DNA of 64,000 nt, from positions 1 through 64,000 of the forward strand of contig NZ_WSZK01000009.1 of NCBI RefSeq assembly GCF_009791395.1, read 5' to 3'. The position numbers and the translations under genes are program-made. Each line of letters starts with the position of its first letter. The first letter of the stretch is position 1. The DNA comes from Halomarina oriensis (GTDB taxonomy: Archaea; Halobacteriota; Halobacteria; Halobacteriales; Haloarculaceae). Below the pieces are notes generated by a model that worked only from the letters and a program-made list of their open reading frames with translations, had not been told where the DNA came from and ran no database searches. This document shows positions 23,833 to 32,049 of this stretch, piece by piece.

Positions 23833-24795
23833 ATGGTCAACAAATCGCAGTTAGCCCAGAGCAAGTCGATTCACCGGCGAACTGGGAAGACCTTCTACTT
23901 TGCGACGAGAGTCCTGCCCGAGCGGGTTCGACAGTCCACGTACGTACTCTACGCGTTCTTCCGTATCGCCGACGAGGTCGTCGACGACGAGGACAACCAG
24001 CTCACGCCGGCCGAACAGCGCGAACGGCTGGAGGCGATTCGCTCCGTCGTCCTCGGCCACGAACCGACCGACGACCCGGTGTTGCAGGCGTTCTGTGAAC
24101 TCCGCGAGGAGCAGGGTATCAGCGACGAGGAGGTGAACGTCTTCGTCGACGCGATGCTGACGGACGTCGAGAAGACCCGCTACGCGACCTACGACGAACT
24201 GGAGACGTACATGCGCGGGTCGGCGGCCGCCGTCGGCGAGATGATGACCACCGTCATGTCGCCGACGCCGGAGGACGACGAACGCGCTCGACCCCACGCT
24301 CGGGCGCTCGGCGAGGCGTTCCAACTGACGAACTTCGTCCGCGACGTGCGCGAGGACGTCCGCGACCGGGGTCGCATCTACCTCCCACAGACGACGCTCT
24401 CGCGTCACGGCGTCACCGACGAACAGGTCGAACGTGCCGAGTTCGACGAGAACGCTCGCGCCGCGGTGCAGGAGGAACTACGCCGCGCGGAGGGACTCTA
24501 CCGCGAGGGCGTCGAGGGAATCAAGTACCTCCCCGAGGACTGCCAGTTCGCCGTCCTGCTCGCGTCGGTGCTCTACGCCGACCACCACCGGGCGATTCGT
24601 CGCCACGACTACGACGTCTTCTCGGCGACGCCACAGCTCAGTACTCGCCGGAAGGTCGCCCTCGTGCTCAAGACCCGCGCGTACTGGGCGCTCTCGAAGG
24701 ACCCCGAGTCGGTGTTCGCCCGCGTGAGCGCCATCCCGATGACCGACGAACGACCACAGGGCCGCGAGGCGGGCGACCCACGCCCCGTCCAGTAA
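23833..24795 (+). CDS. crtB: Phytoene synthase
   Basis: 320 residues. Trans-isoprenyl diphosphate synthase (squalene/phytoene) signatures: VLYAFFRIADEVVDDEDN with the first Asp-rich motif, and AFQLTNFVRDVREDVRDRGR followed by IYLP with the second. The enzyme condenses two GGPP molecules into phytoene, the first committed step to the C50 bacterioruberin made by the crtD-lyeJ-cruF cluster just downstream. AT-rich boxes at 23788-23796 (AAGGCATAAG) and 23811-23820 (ACTTTATACC) precede ATG 23833; the first gives the better spacing. The C-terminal tail is Arg/Pro-rich. Confidence 0.95.
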   Translation: MVNKSQLAQSKSIHRRTGKTFYFATRVLPERVRQSTYVLYAFFRIADEVVDDEDNQLTPAEQRERLEAIRSVVLGHEPTDDPVLQAFCELREEQGISDEEVNVFVDAMLTDVEKTRYATYDELETYMRGSAAAVGEMMTTVMSPTPEDDERARPHARALGEAFQLTNFVRDVREDVRDRGRIYLPQTTLSRHGVTDEQVERAEFDENARAAVQEELRRAEGLYREGVEGIKYLPEDCQFAVLLASVLYADHHRAIRRHDYDVFSATPQLSTRRKVALVLKTRAYWALSKDPESVFARVSAIPMTDERPQGREAGDPRPVQ

Positions 24796-24834
24796 CGCCC
24801 GACACACCGACCACTGGGGCTCGTCCTCCCTGTT

Positions 24835-25374
24835 TCACTCCGCGCGCCGCTCGTCGCGCAGCGCCCGAATCACGTCCTCACGAGTGACGATGCCGACCAG
24901 GGCACCCGCCTCGGTCAGGACGGGCAGTCGGTTGATTCGGCCGCTCAGCAGGTCGAGGATGCGGTCGATGTCGTCGTCGGGAGCCACGGTGACGACGTCG
25001 GTGCTCATCACCTCGCGGACGGGTTTGTTCACGTTGCGCGCGAGGTCCACACCCAGGTCGAGGTCGTCCCACGACACGTCGACGGCGTACTTCACCGTCT
25101 CCGTGAACGGCGGGAGGCCGACGGGAATCCAGAGGACGCGCTCTTCGGTCTGGAACAATCGGACGAGGTCACCCTGCGTGACGATGCCGACGAGTTCACC
25201 GTCGTCGCCGGAACGCGATGCGTTCCGGCTGCCAGTGGAGCGTTGCTCCACGCTGTCCAGGACGGGAAAGCCGTTGAACTCCGCTTTCGCCAGTTTCGAG
25301 AGCACGTCGCCGACCTCGTCGTCCGGGGCGACCACTTCGACGTCCTGCGTCATCACGTCGCGTGCGGTGAGCAT
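24835..25374 (-). CDS. Two-CBS-domain protein with a palindrome-encoded insert
   Basis: 179 residues, a CBS pair: MLTARDVMTQDVEVVAPDDE at the start and PVREVMSTDVVTVAPDDDID, then RINRLPVLTEAGALVGIVTREDVIRAL. CBS pairs bind adenosyl ligands and regulate partner proteins. In the first CBS domain the turn between GFPVLD and ELVGIVTQGDL is enlarged by ~18 Ser/Arg/Asn residues (VEQRSTGSRNASRSGDD), encoded by two adjacent perfect palindromes at 25208-25228 and 25235-25251. The gene is convergent with crtB and followed by the cruF end on the same strand; no evidence links it to carotenoid control. Confidence 0.9.
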   Translation of the reverse strand: MLTARDVMTQDVEVVAPDDEVGDVLSKLAKAEFNGFPVLDSVEQRSTGSRNASRSGDDGELVGIVTQGDLVRLFQTEERVLWIPVGLPPFTETVKYAVDVSWDDLDLGVDLARNVNKPVREVMSTDVVTVAPDDDIDRILDLLSGRINRLPVLTEAGALVGIVTREDVIRALRDERRAE

Positions 25375-25440
25375 ACTCGGTCGGTTCGACCGGGCGTGGG
25401 GTAGCCGTTTGGGTGGGCGACCGGCCTCGCGGAGGGTCGA

Positions 25441-26319
25441 CTACCGTCCGATGTACTGGAGCGGCGTCGTCCCGCGCACGTCGAAGTCGAAGCGGTCGGT
25501 CCACAGCAGGCCGAGGCCGAACAGCGCGGCGACGGCGACGGGAACCCAGTTCGTGTAGAACGCGTTGATGAGACCCCAGAGGATGACGAAGCTCACCAGG
25601 TCGTCGAGCATGAACTCGCACTCGCGGACCCGTCGGAGCAGGCCGCTCCGCGAGAAGCCCCAGTCGAACGCCAGCACCGACACCGTCGCCGAGAGCACCC
25701 ACCCGAGGTAGTTCGAGACGGGGACGCCGTAGTAGACGCCGCCGGCGTCGTACGCCCAGAACTGGACGGCGACGGCGGCCGGGTCGAGCACGAGGTCCAT
25801 CGCCACGACGGCCGCGACGGCCACCGGAAGGCGGACGAACCACCGGTCCGCTCGGTCGCCGAGCGACAGCAGACAGAGCAGGTAGCTGTTGAGCACCAGC
25901 GGGAAGAAGAACACCGGCAGGGCCACCGGGATGGTGTCGAACAGCATCGGCCCGAGTTCGACGGTGTACTCGAACGCGCCGTACGGTTCGCCGGTCGTCA
26001 CGCCCAGATACTCGATACCGTAGGCGTAGCCCGCCAGCGCGAGCAGGGCGGTGGCGGCCTTCCGGTCGACCAGCGGCGCGACGCCCGCGACGAGCGGGAG
26101 ACGCATCACGACGACGCCGAAGAGGACGAAGTAGGGGTTGAACTCCAGGAAGCGTAGGGGGCGCGGGAACCAGCCCTCCGCGCTGGCGACGAGCGAGAGC
26201 GCCCCGACCAGCGGGAAGACGACCGAGATGGTGAAGCGGTTCTCCTCGACGAGCGTGTCCAGTCGGTCCTCGACGTGGTCACGACTCCACTCGCGGGTGG
26301 TCGTCGCTCCCTCGGTCAT
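25441..26319 (-). CDS. cruF: Bisanhydrobacterioruberin hydratase
   Basis: 292 residues, about seven membrane helices. It matches CruF/DUF422-type carotenoid hydratases: GYAYGIEYLGVTTGEPYGAF, VALPVFFFPLVLNSYLLCLL, AMDLVLDPAAVAVQFWAYDAGGVYYGVPVSNYLGW. CruF adds water to the C50 chain ends in the last step of bacterioruberin synthesis. It is the third gene of the crtD-lyeJ-cruF operon, 42 bp after the lyeJ stop, the order known from Haloarcula japonica. The asparagine/aspartate residues in DLVLDPAA are likely catalytic by family comparison. Confidence 0.9.
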   Translation of the reverse strand: MTEGATTTREWSRDHVEDRLDTLVEENRFTISVVFPLVGALSLVASAEGWFPRPLRFLEFNPYFVLFGVVVMRLPLVAGVAPLVDRKAATALLALAGYAYGIEYLGVTTGEPYGAFEYTVELGPMLFDTIPVALPVFFFPLVLNSYLLCLLSLGDRADRWFVRLPVAVAAVVAMDLVLDPAAVAVQFWAYDAGGVYYGVPVSNYLGWVLSATVSVLAFDWGFSRSGLLRRVRECEFMLDDLVSFVILWGLINAFYTNWVPVAVAALFGLGLLWTDRFDFDVRGTTPLQYIGR

Positions 26320-26361
26320 CGACGACCCTCGCTGGCCGTCCCGTCGACCGAACGCCGCCGT

Positions 26362-27237
26362 TCACCCATACAGCATCACCCACAGCCCCGCCATCGTGAT
26401 GACCGCGCCGACGACGGTGTTGATGGCGGGGTACCACCAGTAGGCCTCGTTCACGTCCACCGACGACGCGGCGATGCCGAAGACGATGACCGGGTAGACG
26501 CCGAGGACGACGGCGAAGAACGGGTGGACGACCCAGAACGCGGCGGCGGCGGCCGCCCAGCACAGTCCACAGTAGACGTAGGTTCGGCGTTCGCCGAGCA
26601 GCGTCGCCGTCGTGCGGACGCCCGCCGCGCGGTCCGGGTCGATGTCCGGAATCGCCGAGAACGTGTGCATCCCCATCGCCCAGAGCCACCCGCCGACGAC
26701 CGCCGCGACCGGCGGGTACTCCCCGGCCAGCGCGGCGAACGTGACGACTGCGGGGAGGACGTACAGCCCGTTCGACAGCGAGTCGAGAAACGGCGTCGTC
26801 TTGAACCGGAGCGGTGGTGCGCTGTACTCCACCGACAGCACGCCCCACGCGAGGAAGGCGAGGAGCGCGGCTTCGGGGAGCACGAACGCGAACGGGAGCG
26901 CGAGGAGTCCACAGACCACCACGCTGGCGACCACGAGTCGGCCGCCGCGATAGCGCACCTCGCGGCCCTCCTTCTTCTCGTTGAACGCGTCGATGTCGGC
27001 GTCGAAGACGTCGTTGACGCCGTAGAGCAGGACGTTCGCCGGGAGCAGGAAGTACGCGAACAGCGCGAGTGCGACCGGCGAAATCAGGTCCGCGGGCACG
27101 GACGCCGCGTAGGTCGCCCCGACGACGACCGGTCCCGCGAGGTAGAACCAGAACCGGGGGCGGGACATCCGGAGCAGGTAGCCCAGCCGCGACTCCTCGG
27201 GCGGGAGGACGTCACGGATACCCGTCGCCAGTTCCAT
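26362..27237 (-). CDS. lyeJ: Lycopene elongase/1,2-hydratase (UbiA family)
   Basis: 291 residues from ATG 27237 (a GTG lies one codon earlier). The UbiA prenyltransferase Asp-rich motif is LYGVNDVFDADIDAFNEKKE, and the second is AIPDIDPDRAAGVRTTATLL. LyeJ adds C5 units to both ends of lycopene with hydration, leading to C50 carotenoids. Start and crtD stop share a base (TGATG), a sign of translational coupling. About eight helices are predicted, consistent with a membrane enzyme. Confidence 0.95.
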   Translation of the reverse strand: MELATGIRDVLPPEESRLGYLLRMSRPRFWFYLAGPVVVGATYAASVPADLISPVALALFAYFLLPANVLLYGVNDVFDADIDAFNEKKEGREVRYRGGRLVVASVVVCGLLALPFAFVLPEAALLAFLAWGVLSVEYSAPPLRFKTTPFLDSLSNGLYVLPAVVTFAALAGEYPPVAAVVGGWLWAMGMHTFSAIPDIDPDRAAGVRTTATLLGERRTYVYCGLCWAAAAAAFWVVHPFFAVVLGVYPVIVFGIAASSVDVNEAYWWYPAINTVVGAVITMAGLWVMLYG

Positions 27238-28760
27238 CACTCCTCCTCTACGAGCGCGTTCGCCGTATGCTCACCGCTGATGAGACACATCGGGACGCCG
27301 ATACCCGGCGTGGTGTAGCCGCCGGTGTAGTAGAGGCCGTCGAGCGCTTTCGAGCGGTGGCGCGGGCGCAAGAGCGCGGTCTGCCGGAGCGTGTGGGCGA
27401 GGCCGCCGAGCGCGTTGCCGTCGTAGGCGTTGTAGCGGTCGGCGAAGTCGTTCACCGAGAACTGCTCCTCGAAGACGATACGCTCGCGCAGGTCGACGCC
27501 CGTGTGCTCTGCGAGGTCCGCCAGCACCGTCTCGCGGTACTCCGCGCGAATCTCGGGCGTGTCGTCCAGGCCGGGCGCGATGGGGACGAGGACGAACAGG
27601 TTCGAGTGGCCCTCGGGGGCGACGGTGTCGTCGGTCACGCTGGGCGCACAGACGTAGTACGCCGGTTCCTCGGGCCAGCCGGGGTCTTCGAAGATGCGCT
27701 CGAAGTGCCCCTCCCAGTCGGTCGGCAGGACGAGCGTGTGGTGGGCCAGCGGGTCGATGTCGCCCTCGACGCCCATGTACAGCAGGAACGCGGAGGGCGA
27801 GTAGGTCTTGGACTCCCAGTAGTCGTCGTCGTACTGGCGCTCGTGTTCGGGCAGCAGTTCGCGCTCGACGTGGGCGTAGTCGGCGTCGCTGACGACGTGG
27901 TCCGGGCGGTAGACCTCCCCCGTGACCGTCTCGACGTGGAACCCCGACTTGCGCTTGGTTATCTCGACCACCTCGCTGTCGGTGACGAACTCCACACCGA
28001 GTTCCTCGGCGAGTTCGACGATTCCGTCGACGACGACGCCGATACCGCCACCGTCGCGGTCGTCCGCTTCCTTCCGGACGGGGTACCAGACGCCCATGTT
28101 GAAATCGACGTGACTCATGATGTTGTAGAGCGCCGGCGTGTTCGACGGCGCGCCACCGAGGAACACCAGCGTGTACTGCATCAACTGCTGGAGTTTGGGG
28201 TGGTCGAAGTAGTCGCTCACGTAGTCGTCCATCGTCCCGACGAGTTTCAGGCCGATGGGTGCGGCCTTCATCACGTCCGGGTCGACCCAGTCGCGCAGGC
28301 GCGGCCGGTCGGTGTAGACGAAGTCGTCCATCGCCGTCTCGTAGTGGCGTTCGCTCGTGTCGAGGTACTCCAGCAGTGCGCCGCCCGCGCCCGTCTCGTA
28401 GGTCTCGAACGTCTCGACCATCGCCTCGACGTCCGGCAGGACGTCCATCCGGTCGCCGTCCTTCCAGAACACGCGGTAGTGCGGGTCGAGACGTTCGAGG
28501 TCGTAGTAGTCCGTCGGCGACTTCCCGAACTGTGCGAAGAACCGCTCGAAGACGTCGGGCATGAGGTACCACGACGGCCCCATGTCGAAGGTGAACCCGT
28601 CGGCTTCCAGCCTGGACGCTCGTCCGCCCACCTGCTCGTTTTTCTCCAACAGCGTCACGTCGGCCCCGTCGCGGGCGAGGAAACACGCCGCCGACAGCCC
28701 ACCGAACCCACCGCCGACCACGACCACCTCGCGGTCGCGGAGGGCGTCTCGTTCGCTCAT
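27237..28760 (-). CDS. crtD: Carotenoid 3,4-desaturase
   Basis: 507 residues. FAD-binding VVVVGGGFGGLSAACFLARDGADVTLLEKN at residues ~11-40, then GGRASRLEADGFTFDMGPSWYLMPD, and a C-terminal FAD region YTGGYTTPGIGVPMCLISGE, all typical of phytoene desaturase-type oxidases. In haloarchaea CrtD desaturates the C3,4 positions of the C50 intermediate in bacterioruberin synthesis. It is first in the operon with lyeJ and cruF. A CTTTTAGAC box 26 nt before ATG 28760 implies leaderless transcription of the operon. The frame extends upstream but the extra sequence is basic and Ser/Arg-rich. Confidence 0.95.
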   Translation of the reverse strand: MSERDALRDREVVVVGGGFGGLSAACFLARDGADVTLLEKNEQVGGRASRLEADGFTFDMGPSWYLMPDVFERFFAQFGKSPTDYYDLERLDPHYRVFWKDGDRMDVLPDVEAMVETFETYETGAGGALLEYLDTSERHYETAMDDFVYTDRPRLRDWVDPDVMKAAPIGLKLVGTMDDYVSDYFDHPKLQQLMQYTLVFLGGAPSNTPALYNIMSHVDFNMGVWYPVRKEADDRDGGGIGVVVDGIVELAEELGVEFVTDSEVVEITKRKSGFHVETVTGEVYRPDHVVSDADYAHVERELLPEHERQYDDDYWESKTYSPSAFLLYMGVEGDIDPLAHHTLVLPTDWEGHFERIFEDPGWPEEPAYYVCAPSVTDDTVAPEGHSNLFVLVPIAPGLDDTPEIRAEYRETVLADLAEHTGVDLRERIVFEEQFSVNDFADRYNAYDGNALGGLAHTLRQTALLRPRHRSKALDGLYYTGGYTTPGIGVPMCLISGEHTANALVEEE

Positions 28761-28781
28761 AGATGGACGACGCCGGGAACC

Positions 28782-28791
28782 GTCTAAAAGG
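28782..28791 (-). promoter_or_regulatory. TATA box of the crtD-lyeJ-cruF operon
   Basis: CCTTTTAGAC on the minus strand, centred 26 nt before ATG 28760. Confidence 0.5.
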
Positions 28792-28893
28792 GGGCTGTTC
28801 GGTCCGGTACCGAGCCACACGATACCCCGGTTCGGTCGCACGTCGTCGTTCCGCTTACACAACGGCCAAGCGCTCGCCGTGCGTTGGTTCGGT

Positions 28894-29592
28894 ATGGACG
28901 CAACGACAGTCGTCGTCACCGGCGCGAGTCGAGGACTCGGCGAAGCGGTCGCCCGGCGGTTCGCCGAGGAAGGAGCACACGTCGTCCTCTGCGCTCGGGA
29001 CGCCGACGCGGTCGAGTCGGTCGCCGAATCCATCCGGGAGGAGGGCGACAGCGCCACGGGCCTCCGCGCGGACGTGCGCGACGAGTTCGACGTGGAGCGG
29101 CTGATGGAGGTGGCCGCCCGCGAGGGCGAGGCCGGCGGTGTCGACACGGTCGTCGCCAACGCGGGCGTCTACCACGGCGAGACGGCGAAGACGCCGCTGG
29201 CCGAGGACGCCTACAGCGCCTTCGACCAGCACTACCAGACCAACGGCCGTGGCGTGTTCGCCGCCGTCAAGGAGGCGCTGCCGCATCTGAACGACGACGC
29301 GCGAATCCTCGTCCCCTCGGGGAGCGTCGCCGTCGACGCCACGCCCGGCCTCGGGTCGTACGCCGCCTCGAAGGCGTTCGCCGAGGCGCTGGTCCGACAG
29401 TTCGCCGTCGAACTCGACGCGACGGTCGGCGTCGTCGACCCCGGTCAACTCGCCACCGAACTCACCGGCGGCGCGGGCCGGGACCCGACCGACGTGGCCG
29501 ACCAGTTCCTCTGGGCGGCGACGGAGGCCCCCACCGAGGACCTCGACGGCGGCCGCGTCGACCTGAAGACCTGGAAACGGGCCACGCACTGA
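28894..29592 (+). CDS. Short-chain dehydrogenase/reductase
   Basis: 232 residues from ATG 28894. NAD(P)-binding VVVTGASRGLGEAVARRFAE at residues ~6-25, VDTVVANAGVYHG, catalytic Ser in LVPSGSVAVDA and YxxxK in GSYAASKAFAEALV. It is slightly short of the 250-residue norm, with the C-terminal substrate loop reduced. SDRs reduce or oxidise alcohols and ketones; the substrate is unknown. It is divergent from crtD, but no link to carotenoid synthesis is shown. The next gene starts 46 bp downstream from its own TATA box. Confidence 0.9.
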   Translation: MDATTVVVTGASRGLGEAVARRFAEEGAHVVLCARDADAVESVAESIREEGDSATGLRADVRDEFDVERLMEVAAREGEAGGVDTVVANAGVYHGETAKTPLAEDAYSAFDQHYQTNGRGVFAAVKEALPHLNDDARILVPSGSVAVDATPGLGSYAASKAFAEALVRQFAVELDATVGVVDPGQLATELTGGAGRDPTDVADQFLWAATEAPTEDLDGGRVDLKTWKRATH

Positions 29593-29606
29593 GGCGTCTC
29601 CGAGGG

Positions 29607-29614
29607 TTTATTAA
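29607..29614 (+). promoter_or_regulatory. TATA box for the ZIP-like gene
   Basis: TTTATTAA, centred about 29 nt before ATG 29639; implies a leaderless transcript. Confidence 0.5.
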
Positions 29615-29638
29615 TCGCTAACCCACAGTTGCTAACAG

Positions 29639-30508
29639 ATGGGGATTACCGAAACCGTCGATAGCAACACCGGTCTGGGTCGTCCCTCGTGGGTCGGCGT
29701 CACCGCCGTGGCGCTCCTGCTGGGCGTCACGGGACTCGCGCTCTCGGCGGGCCTCTGGAAGGTGACGGTCATCTCGTGGGTCGCGTTCGTGGCGATGGCC
29801 GTCGCCATCCCGCTGGGGGTTCGTGCGGAGGGGAGCGTGAACGCCCGCCGTCTCGTCTGGGGGTACGGCCTCGCCAGCGGCGCGATGCTCACCAGCGCCG
29901 CCGCGTTCATCGTCCCGCAGGCCATCGGTCTTCACCCCAAACTCGGCGGGTTCGGCATCGCCGCGGGCGTCGTCGTCGGCTTCGGCGGCCACACGCTCGG
30001 CCACCGCGTCTCGCACCTCGACCTGCCGTTCGACAGCACCGCCGCCCAGATCTCCGCGCACGCACTCTCGGCGGGCCTCGTCATCGGACTCATCTACGGG
30101 TCGATGCCCGACGTCGGCCTGCTGCTCGGCCTCGCAATCGTCTCGCACAAGGGACCGGCAGGCTACGCCTCCGCCCGCCGACTCGTGCGCTCGGGGCGGT
30201 CGCCGTGGGTCGTCCTCCTCCCCGCCGCGGGTGTCGGCATCGCCGCGATTCCGGGTGCGTACGTCGGTCTCCCGAGCGTCACGACGCTGAACGCGTTCGT
30301 CTTCGGCTTCGCCGCGGGCATCTTCCTGCACGTCGCGCTCGACTTCCTCCCCCGGTGTGAGGTCGGGAGCGAGGTGACGGAGGTGGCGGGCATCACCGAA
30401 CACGACCACGCACTGCTCGACCGCCTGCGCAGCCACGCCGTCCTCTCGACGACGGTCGGTGCGGTCGTCGTCTTCGGGGCGTGGACCGCGCTCAACGGCG
30501 GCTTCTGA
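29639..30508 (+). CDS. ZIP-like membrane protein (metal permease family)
   Basis: 289 residues, about eight hydrophobic helices. The layout resembles ZIP transporters: a metal-motif helix AQISAHALSAGLVIGLIYGS, followed by LGLAIVSHKGPAGYASARRL, and a C-terminal FAAGIFLHVALDFLPRCEVG. In canonical ZIPs the two motifs read HNxPEG and HEIPEG; here they are HALSAG and HKGPAG, so the metal-binding acids are missing. The histidines in GGHTLGHRVSHLDLP may contribute. I call it ZIP-like, and the transported ion, if any, is unclear. Confidence 0.6.
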   Translation: MGITETVDSNTGLGRPSWVGVTAVALLLGVTGLALSAGLWKVTVISWVAFVAMAVAIPLGVRAEGSVNARRLVWGYGLASGAMLTSAAAFIVPQAIGLHPKLGGFGIAAGVVVGFGGHTLGHRVSHLDLPFDSTAAQISAHALSAGLVIGLIYGSMPDVGLLLGLAIVSHKGPAGYASARRLVRSGRSPWVVLLPAAGVGIAAIPGAYVGLPSVTTLNAFVFGFAAGIFLHVALDFLPRCEVGSEVTEVAGITEHDHALLDRLRSHAVLSTTVGAVVVFGAWTALNGGF

Positions 30509-30543
30509 GGCCGACGACCGGAACTCCGCTCGCGTTCGGCTCT

Positions 30544-30557
30544 CCGCTCGTGAGCGG
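30544..30557. terminator. Hairpin between convergent genes
   Basis: CCGCTC-GT-GAGCGG, a perfect 6-bp stem with a 2-nt loop, in the 67-bp gap between the ZIP-like gene and the convergent P450-fold gene. Terminator role inferred from position only. Confidence 0.3.
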
Positions 30558-30575
30558 TGGGTCTCGTCGGTCGGT

Positions 30576-31961
30576 TCAGTTCCGGGGGGTCGCCACGCGC
30601 TCGCGGACCACGAGGTCGAGTCCGTCCTTCGGGGCGAGCGTCGCCCCGAACCGGAGTTCCAGTGGGTCGTCGGTCACGGGGTCGAAGGTCACCTGCTGGG
30701 CCATCGTCGCCACGACGAGCTGGAGTTCCTGTACGACGAACCGTGCCCACTCGCCTGCCCGTTCGCCGCCGCCGAACGGGAAGTACGCGTACTCCGGGCC
30801 GTCCCACGTCGCCCAGCGCTCGGGCCGGAACGTCTCGGGCGCGGTGTACCAGCGGGGGTCGTTGTGGACGACGTACTGCGACGTGACGACGGTGGTGTCG
30901 GCGGGTATCTCGTAGGTCGCCAGTTCGGCCGTCCGCGTCGGCCGCCTGACGGTCGCGTACAGCGGCGGATAGCGCCGTAGCGACTCCGTGACGACGCGCT
31001 TCGTGTAGCCGAGTGCCGGGCGGTCCTCGGCGGCGGCCGACCGCGGGCCGAGGACGGCGTCGACCTCCGCGCGGAGTCGGTCGGCGACGCCCGGATGCGT
31101 CGCCAGCGCGTGGGCAGTGAACGTCAGCGCCGCCGCCGTCGTCTCGTGGCCGGCGACCAGCGTCCGCACGAGTCGGTCGCGTATCGCCACCTCGTCGAGT
31201 TCCCGGCCCGCCGACCCGACCCGCAACAGCGTGGAGAGGACGTCGTGGCTCCCGTCGTCGTCGCTCGCCCGTCGTCGTTCGACCACCTCGTCGACGACGT
31301 GCTCGAACTCGGCGAGCGCTCGGCGGTACTGTCGGTTCGGCCGCGTCGGGACCCATCCGGGGACGAGACCGCTCGGCGAGCGGGTGTCGACCGCCTCGTC
31401 GAACGCGTGGACGGCCGCTCGCAGTCGCTCGGTGTCGCCGGACCCCGGTTCCCCGACGGCTCCGCCGAGGTCGGAGAGGCGCTGGCGGTGGTCGACGTCG
31501 ACACCGAACAGCACGTCGATGAACACGTCGAGGGCCAGTTCGCGCATCGCCTCGTCGACGGCGACGACTTCCCCGTCGTCCCAGAGGGCGGCCATCGTCT
31601 CGGCGTGACGCACCGTCGCCGTCGCGTACTCCGGCACGTAGCCGGTGTCGAAGAGCGGTGGCGGCGTCGAACGGGGGTGTCGCCATCGGTTCCCGGCGAC
31701 CAGCGCCATCCCGACGTCGAACACGCCGGCCCGCTCGGGGTTGGAGTCGAGTCGGCGGTAGTTCGCCGCGTCGTCGACGAGCACCTGCCGGATGAGGTCG
31801 GGGTGCGAGACGACGTAGAGGTCCTCACGGCCGATTCGGGCACGGACCACGTCGCCGTACTCCGCACAGACGCCGTAGAACCCTACCGGGTCCCGAACGA
31901 ACTGGAGCGTGTTTCCGAGCCCCGGCAGTCCGTCGGGACCGGGCGGGCGGCCGCTGCTCAT
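30576..31961 (-). CDS. Cytochrome P450-fold protein lacking the heme-ligand cysteine
   Basis: 461 residues with the P450 fold: proline-rich start RPPGPDGLPGLGNTLQFVRD, I-helix AGHETTA (270-276), ExxR motif ESLRR (326-329), the PERW segment (380-383) and the heme loop FPFGGGERAGEWARF (394-408). In a normal P450 the loop is FGxGxRxCxG. Here the Cys position is Gly 403 and the Gly two residues later is Trp 405, with no gap in the alignment. The C-helix (WRHPRSTPPPLF) also departs from the usual W-x-x-x-R-r-l. Heme could still bind with another ligand or not at all, so monooxygenase activity should not be assumed. The acidic reading frame is intact. Confidence 0.85.
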   Translation of the reverse strand: MSSGRPPGPDGLPGLGNTLQFVRDPVGFYGVCAEYGDVVRARIGREDLYVVSHPDLIRQVLVDDAANYRRLDSNPERAGVFDVGMALVAGNRWRHPRSTPPPLFDTGYVPEYATATVRHAETMAALWDDGEVVAVDEAMRELALDVFIDVLFGVDVDHRQRLSDLGGAVGEPGSGDTERLRAAVHAFDEAVDTRSPSGLVPGWVPTRPNRQYRRALAEFEHVVDEVVERRRASDDDGSHDVLSTLLRVGSAGRELDEVAIRDRLVRTLVAGHETTAAALTFTAHALATHPGVADRLRAEVDAVLGPRSAAAEDRPALGYTKRVVTESLRRYPPLYATVRRPTRTAELATYEIPADTTVVTSQYVVHNDPRWYTAPETFRPERWATWDGPEYAYFPFGGGERAGEWARFVVQELQLVVATMAQQVTFDPVTDDPLELRFGATLAPKDGLDLVVRERVATPRN

Positions 31962-32049
31962 TGGCTCTCTCTCGGGGTCCGGTTTGATAACAGTTCGTGC
32001 TACTGTCGGGGAAGCCGAGCGGTCGCGTCGCCACCCCGCTCCGCTCGGC

